Origin: Undaria pinnatifida
Taxonomy: Eukaryota; Sar; Phaeophyceae; Laminariales; Alariaceae
Direction: 5' to 3'
Length of the DNA stretch: 64,000 nucleotides
Assembly: GCA_012845835.1 (NCBI GenBank)
Contig: JABAKD010000020.1
Coordinates: forward strand, 19,027,146-19,091,145
The notes beneath the pieces are model-generated. The model was not told where the DNA came from and ran no database searches. It saw only the letters and a list, made by a program, of their open reading frames with translations. This document shows positions 44,131 to 64,000 of the stretch, in pieces; position 1 is the first letter of the stretch, and every line of letters starts with the position of its first letter. Both the position numbers and the translations under genes were made by a program.

Positions 44131-45150
44131 ACAAAAAAAAAAGAAACAGGCAACGAAAAGCGTCCCCGCACCCCCCCACCCATTTTAGGCCAACGAAGCT
44201 GATGTGGAGCTCCCCACAGGCATTCAATCCCAGGGTTCAGCTGTCCCCGTCCGCGGCGGATATCTATTAGGAAGCTCACCACGACCTCTTAGTGTACGCT
44301 GCTACTGCAGCACGCCTTGTGAGAAACTTGAGGATACAGCACTCGCATAGATATCCGCCGGCGACACCACGCGTTTTGCCACCGCAAACGCAGCTTTTTG
44401 AGCTGGGGAGCAGCACTGGATCAAGGGGCTACATCAGAGGAGCAAGCTAACACATGGCGGTGAGATAGACGATAATACGTTGGAGTGCGATACATACACA
44501 GCCCCCTGTCCTCTGGTTCACATCTAAAACAAGGGATATCGCTGCTGGAAGTGGGCCCTCGTTCTGGAAGTTTGTGTTGAGAGCTTTATCTTGCAATTGT
44601 AGGTTCCCTCTTCTGGCTTCAAAAACCGGCCGGTATCCATAGTCCCACAGGATAGTTGGGGCCCATGAGCCAATGCGATCCCTTTAAGAGCTGAGCTCGT
44701 TGTGCTTTAGGGGTGGCCTTGGCTTACCCCTAGTGGACGACTTGAGGACTGAAGTTGGGTGCGAGAGATGACGACGCGTGAACCAATCATGCCGCTGCCC
44801 CGATATCCTTTCAGCGGAATGACCTACAAGCTGATTTTCACCCGTTATGTATCGCTTTGCCTCCAAGCGGGAGCAATGATGCTACTGCTGTGCCTGCTCC
44901 AAATCAGACCAAGCATGGCACAATTCCTGCTGGCTCTGACGGCACTAATGCCATAAGGAGTCATCGACCTTCACGAGGAAGAAGGTAGAACACGTTTCAC
45001 GGACGTATCGTGCGATAGCACACATCACTTAGCTTGCAAATCTTGCAAAGCTGAGTATAGACTCAACAATTCGGTTGATACTGCACCTGACGCACTTGTA
45101 GATATCGGATATCATACGAAGAGGCAAGGGTATGTTCGGTAAGGTATACC
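44131..45150. other. No gene seen
   Basis: Only short frames without motifs occur. One copy of the dispersed motif GCTTGCAAAGMTGAGTATMG lies near 45050. Confidence 0.35.
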
Positions 45151-45154
45151 TGTA

Positions 45155-45345
45155 GTCTATACCTGTACCCGGGTGAGTTTTTGAGGTCGTATCTAACGTA
45201 CCTAGGTGAGGTATTGACAGCCGTACCTAACGTGCCTAGCACTCAGGTAAGGTATCAGGATCCGTACCTAACGTGCCTAAAACTTAGGTAAGCTATTGAG
45301 GTCGCCCCAAAGCTCGTACCTAAACCCGGGTGCGTACCCGTACAA
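45155..45345 (+). repeat. Hairpin-bearing short repeat array, part 1
   Basis: Units of about 45 bp contain CGTACCTAACGTGCCTA, ACTTAGGTAAGGTATTGAG and similar blocks. Most units include the inverted pair CCTAA/TTAGG with a 3-base loop. The array ends at an A-rich run (45342-45360). Confidence 0.65.
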
Positions 45346-46084
45346 AAAACAAAAAAAAAAGTGAAATTGGTGGGTCTCGGTATCGCCAGCTAGAACATTG
45401 TGTGCTGGCAGTAGTAATGTACTGGCAGCAAGTCACTGGCAGCAGCTCTCCACGACTGGGCTTGCCAGTAGACGCTGCTGGTGTGTTTGATCTCACGTCG
45501 ATCCAAGAAACGCGACATTTTTTCTTAACGAAACACCATGGCCGTTTTTTTTAAAGCTGAATGACAGCCTATTGCGAAACCACCGCGATATAGTAACACA
45601 ATTGCCAGAGTACACGAACGACGCCTCACGAGCTCCTTCTCGTCGACAACGCTTCATCACGGCAAAGTAATGAATGAATGGCTTTTGCGGTCTCCCCCGG
45701 CATATCGTACACGTCCTGCGTGTCCCCGTTTATCCTGTAAACATGCTTGGGAGTGATCACGGCGACTGCTGTCTTGCCCGCGGCCACCTCGATCGCCTCT
45801 CGCTCGAGAGCTGGCTCGGGACGGGACTATCCTGCGCTCTGGTTCCCTCGCTCAGTGAAGCTTGGCCCTCGTGGTCTCCACCACCAATAGTTTCGATCAT
45901 TGTCCACGCCGCTACTCTACCCCCTGGGTTGGGCACGTCTGGGCGACAGGTGCCCTGGGTGTGTGTTCCAGGTGGCAGGTGTCCTGGGTGTATGGCCGGG
46001 AGACCGCATGCCTAATTTTGTTTTCTGAATTTGTTTACTGTTTTGGTCTCGCAGATGACGTCATGAGTACTTCGCATGACATAC
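45346..46084. other. Unresolved segment between the two repeat arrays
   Basis: It begins with an A-rich tract and has no supported gene. The same repeat family resumes on its far side, so it may be an insertion into one original array. Confidence 0.35.
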
Positions 46085-46560
46085 ACATCACGGGTAAGGT
46101 ATTTGAGCTCGTACTTATACCCAGGTATTTCGTCGACGGGTATACCCACACCCGGGTAAGTATTGGGGCAACGTACCTATCGTACCTAAAACTTACAGTC
46201 GGTAATGTATCGAGGCCCGTACCTAACGTACCCAACACTTACCAGGTAGGTAAGGTATTGAGATCGTCCCCAGGCTCGCGCCTAAACCCGGGTATTTCGT
46301 CGACCGGTATACCTATACCCGGGTAAGTATTCGAGCGGCGTACCTATCGTGCCTAAAACTTAGGTAATGTATCGTGGTCCGTACCTAACGTACCTAACAC
46401 TCAGGTAAGGTATCGAGGCCCGTACCCAGCGTACCTAAGCGTCTGATACGGGTACGTACCCGGGTATTTTACCCGGGTAAACCTAAGTACGTACCTTACC
46501 GGGTAAACCTCAGTATGTACGTTACCTGCACCTAACTTACCCTTGCAAAGGGATGTCTTG
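46085..46560 (+). repeat. Hairpin-bearing short repeat array, part 2
   Basis: It has the same units as 45155-45345, for example CGTGCCTAAAACTTAGGTAA at about 46349. TACCCGGGTA-type palindromes (46315, 46457, 46471) alternate with them. Confidence 0.65.
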
Positions 46561-47753
46561 CCTACAGCTACCAGGTACTTGGTACCTGGTTGACTTACCA
46601 TCAGGGTAAAATATTAATCAGGTACGTACACGCACTATGATAACACCAGACGAGTTCGTGCAGAGTACGAGATGTGCCGAGTACCAGGTATACCTTGATC
46701 TGGCACCGGTGTGAGGTATACTAAGGTAATCAGGCGATGTTTTTGCGCCATGTACCATTAAGAGACTAGAGCAGCAGTCGAGGCATCATATTAATAGAGG
46801 GATCGGATATGTCAAGAAACAAGGGAGATGCCGGCAAGAGATTCCAGGTGCTACAGTACGTACCCGTACGATGTATCTACCACGCACAAGATACCCTACT
46901 CTACGAGGTACATACTTTGTATACAAGTAGCTACAGCAAACCCAGACGACACTATTTTTGTAACACACGCGGTGACGCGGGCATGTGGACTTTGATCACT
47001 CTGTGTACCTGTACGTGCGAAGTGTAAGAAGTTCGATCGATCGCCCGGCACAAATGTCCCCCGAGCGAAGTCGTTTGTGTCTCGCCATTCCCTATCCCCG
47101 CCTCGGCAACATCCCGTAAAGCCACTATTCTACGCCATACTGGTACAAAGTATTAGGTACAAGAGCACTATTACCTGGTGTATACGTACACGTCTTATAC
47201 TCACTGCATCATACAACACATGCCCCACACTAGATCCATGTGGTTTTTATCCGAAGCGCGGGTGCAGTTCTAAAAAACAAAATTAGCCCCTCCACAACTA
47301 CTAAAATCTGAACCTAATTCGAACTCGTTTTTCCGCGAAACGGGGTAGCAAGTACTGTCCCTAAAGATTTTCTGAAGGTTAGGTTTACCGCAAGAGCTAC
47401 CATAGTCTTGGCCATCATATGCTTATAGCTGTGCAACAAGTGCGGTGCAGGACATTCACGTATTGGTTCTAAGACCGATGCTAATGGAAAGCTAATCGTA
47501 TGTCCAAAAGTTTCCATTTTTTGGGGGGGGGTTATTTGCTGAAAGATTCCGGGTCGCGTTGCTATGGGGAGGAAACGATTATTTCTTTTCTGGCTCCTTC
47601 CTTGGTCATGCGGCCCAAAAGGTCAATGTGTAGCCTATCAATTTGTTAATTTTTCATCAAGCCTTGATCAACGTAGTCCACCAAACACGACTGACCTTCG
47701 ATCTCGAGATAGAGACAACCCATGGCCACTCTCTTCGTTCCGGACAAGTTCAC
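46561..47753. other. No gene seen
   Basis: The left end has two copies of TACCAGGTA (46569, 46682). A dispersed motif ending GGGTGCAGTTCT lies at 47228-47272. The remaining frames are short. Confidence 0.35.
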
Positions 47754-48302
47754 ATGAGTGTAGGTGACAGCGCTGAAGAGTTCATCTCGATCCATGCCCT
47801 AGGGCGTGAGTTGTTGCTTGTGTTGTCTTGTGGTCTTCCGTCAAATCCTCTCAAAATCCTGTTTTGTGCACGTTTGGAGACTTCGAGAGTTTTTGTCTCA
47901 GTTTTCTACACACCAGCCGCCAAATATGTTTTTAACAGAAGCCTGATCGGCGCCTGCCACAAATTACCGACCGTAGAGTGGGCACTGTACATACAACAAG
48001 AGGGGGTCGGAGCCCCTAACGTGGTGATGGCTGTTGTTGATTTCGTCGAAGTGTGTGCAGAACACGAAATCACGCCGCGTCTAATCGACGATCTGCTTGA
48101 CAAATCCTCAAGCAGATGTTGGCCAAGATTGCCGCGAGAAATCGTTTTTTTCCCGGAAAGTTGGGTCCATAGGCGACTGTTCAGGCAAAGTTTGGCTGGG
48201 ATCTTCGGGAATTTTAAACTTTTGGCCTTCCATTGTCACCGGTCTAAGAACGATGGGCTGGGATTAGCAGGAGTGCAATACATGCCGACGTGGTTATACT
48301 GA
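47754..48302 (+). CDS. Unrecognised ORF of 182 codons
   Basis: An intron-free frame runs from ATG at 47754 (MSVGDSAEEFISI) to TGA at 48302. It is open upstream of the ATG to about 47643. Composition is protein-like (VEWALYIQQEGVGAPNVVMA, VDFVEVCAEHEITPRLIDDL), with no low-complexity sequence, signal peptide or clear membrane segment. I do not recognise a family. It could be a single-exon gene, a fragment of an undescribed element or chance. It ends about 700 bp before the first recognised RVB2 exon. Confidence 0.35.
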   Translation: MSVGDSAEEFISIHALGRELLLVLSCGLPSNPLKILFCARLETSRVFVSVFYTPAAKYVFNRSLIGACHKLPTVEWALYIQQEGVGAPNVVMAVVDFVEVCAEHEITPRLIDDLLDKSSSRCWPRLPREIVFFPESWVHRRLFRQSLAGIFGNFKLLAFHCHRSKNDGLGLAGVQYMPTWLY

Positions 48303-48699
48303 AGTCAGTATTTAACACCCCTTCCCATGTAACAAATCCAGCCTGGACCAGCGTTCCTCTTTATCTGTATATAGAACGTGTCACCCTCCTAGTCTACAAC
48401 CGGTACTGGCTACTGTACTGGTACAATGTTTGTCAGATCCTCACGCCAACTTTCGTGGCAGTCCAGAATCCTACGAAAGCCCCGCTCCAAGAAATATCAC
48501 ACAGCAACACATGCCTGTTGGAAGAGGAAAAACACAAAACAAAAACAGATTCTATCAGCGGTCAATCAGTCTCCATCAATCATTCCGAAACTGTCAACAA
48601 GTAAACGATCACTGCCACCGCCACCGCCGCCTTTCAGTTTCATGACGAAACCCCAACCAAGACCGTTTTCGCCCTCCCCCGCCCCAAAATACCCCCATC

Positions 48700-63055
<14,356 letters not shown>

Positions 63056-64000
63056 GTGGGCAGAAATCAGCCACTCCGCATTCCTGCTGCTGCTACTGTA
63101 TATACACGTATAGGTGTTGTAGCATGCCCCCCGCGTGATATCGCGCGCCATTTCTAAAAACGGTGTCGGACGTGTCTGCGCCGTGAGACTCGGTAATATA
63201 CCAATCTGGACGGAAATGTAAGGATCGTTTGGTGTTCGTACTAATACCTTAAAGGTGCTTATATCTCCGTCTAGAATGGGACCAGGTATCGAAGCACTCT
63301 GCAGCAGTCGCTGGATCCATGGGCTGTGTGACGACAGGTCTGCGCGTTAGTTCCTCCTTGCGCTTCGCCGATACTGGCTGGAGCTCATCCCTGCTCTGAT
63401 AGAGTTTGCTTCGGGAGCAACGGGGATTGAGTTGGACATGCTGCGTGTGCTTTGACGTGCACCGCGCAGTGCGAGTTTGTCAGTAGCATGTGAAGGCATA
63501 CACCCTCAGAGGCGTTAATGGGGGGAGGGGAGCAGGGGGGTCGAAGGCATACACCCTCAAAGGCAATTAATGGGTGCTGAGGGGAAATCAAAGCGATTCT
63601 GCCTTGTTGGCGATCACGGTTCACAGTTTACTGCTGTAATACTGCTCTTGCTGTTGTTGTACGCACGAGGAGTTGCTATGATATGTTCGCCAGCCGATCG
63701 TATTGAAGGCACGCCACTTGCCCGCAAGTGCGAGCGCGAGCTAGTCGCGCGCTGCATACCCTGGCTTTACCATTGAGCGCTTTGGGCTTGCCGTTGAAGG
63801 GGAGGGGGAGGGGGGGCGAGAATGGAGACGCTTGGATTGACGGGCGCGGGAAAAATGTCGGTTCCGTGTCTGAGCTATCTATGATGTACCTGTGAAGTAT
63901 TGCCGGGAGACCCGTACGCGCTTGCGCTGGGGCAGCTCGTCGTTTGGCTTGAGTCGATCGAAGGGGACCTTTCAAGTTTTGTGCTTTGTTTTTGTTTTTT
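63056..64000. other. RVB2 3' flank, no gene seen
   Basis: It contains a direct repeat, GAAGGCATACACCCTCARAG then GCRWTTAATGGG, at about 63491 and 63543 (period 52 bp). No other supported feature. Confidence 0.4.

Noticed and set aside
45674-46015. 113-codon plus-strand ORF between the hairpin arrays
   Set aside because: No motif found, and the frame depends on chance openness in GC-rich sequence.
47314-47517. 67-codon minus-strand ORF
   Set aside because: Protein-like in places (ECPAPHLLHSYKHMMAKTMVA) but short, with no splice context or family. Not enough to call a gene.

Overview
This is nuclear DNA of an intron-rich photosynthetic eukaryote, most likely a brown alga of the Ectocarpus type. 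That assignment is an inference from three things: a PsbP-type lumenal protein, GC-rich exons set in long repeat-filled introns, and a large load of Ty3/gypsy chromovirus, LINE and Helitron debris of a kind familiar from stramenopile genomes. I see no bacterial operon, CRISPR array, rRNA gene or convincing functional tRNA gene.

Layout. 0-1.3 kb: the last two exons of a PsbP-domain protein (+), followed by a possible convergent minus-strand exon. 2.4-7.4 kb: one badly decayed Ty3/gypsy pol (+), split by a minus-strand Ty1/copia integrase remnant and hit again by the 78-bp 3' tail of a LINE. 7.4-10 kb: no gene seen. 10.1-30.5 kb: a complete Sec16-type COPII assembly factor in 11 exons (about 3,725 residues). 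Its second intron holds a dead LINE in sense orientation, and its other introns hold minisatellites. 30.5-33.6 kb: G-rich simple repeats, then three tandem units of about 500 bp. 33.7-37.7 kb: a degraded minus-strand Helitron (Rep C-terminal part, PIF1-like helicase, OTU-like domain). 38.18-42.22 kb: an internally deleted Ty3/gypsy element between two 269-bp LTRs, with integrase and chromodomain still largely readable. 42.33-43.15 kb: a non-autonomous PIF/Harbinger-like element with TTA target duplications and GC-rich cargo. 43.4-47.7 kb: tRNA-like SINE debris and hairpin-bearing short repeats. 47.75-48.30 kb: an unrecognised 182-codon ORF. 49.0-63.06 kb: the RuvB-like AAA+ ATPase RVB2/reptin in 11 recognised exons, lacking only the initiator exon.

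The host genes are functionally unrelated: photosystem II or thylakoid lumen, ER exit sites, and chromatin/R2TP complexes. They look like ordinary housekeeping genes embedded in repeats. All exon borders given are read from the sequence by splice signals, frame continuity and family conservation; none is transcript-verified. The points most worth a second look are three GC-AG introns in one gene, the LFGG/MFG-rich 2,500-residue N-terminus of Sec16, the OTU-bearing Helitron beside a tandem array, the Harbinger-like element with foreign-looking cargo, a strongly over-represented 9-bp palindrome (TACC-W-GGTA), and a family of dispersed 50-60 bp motifs.
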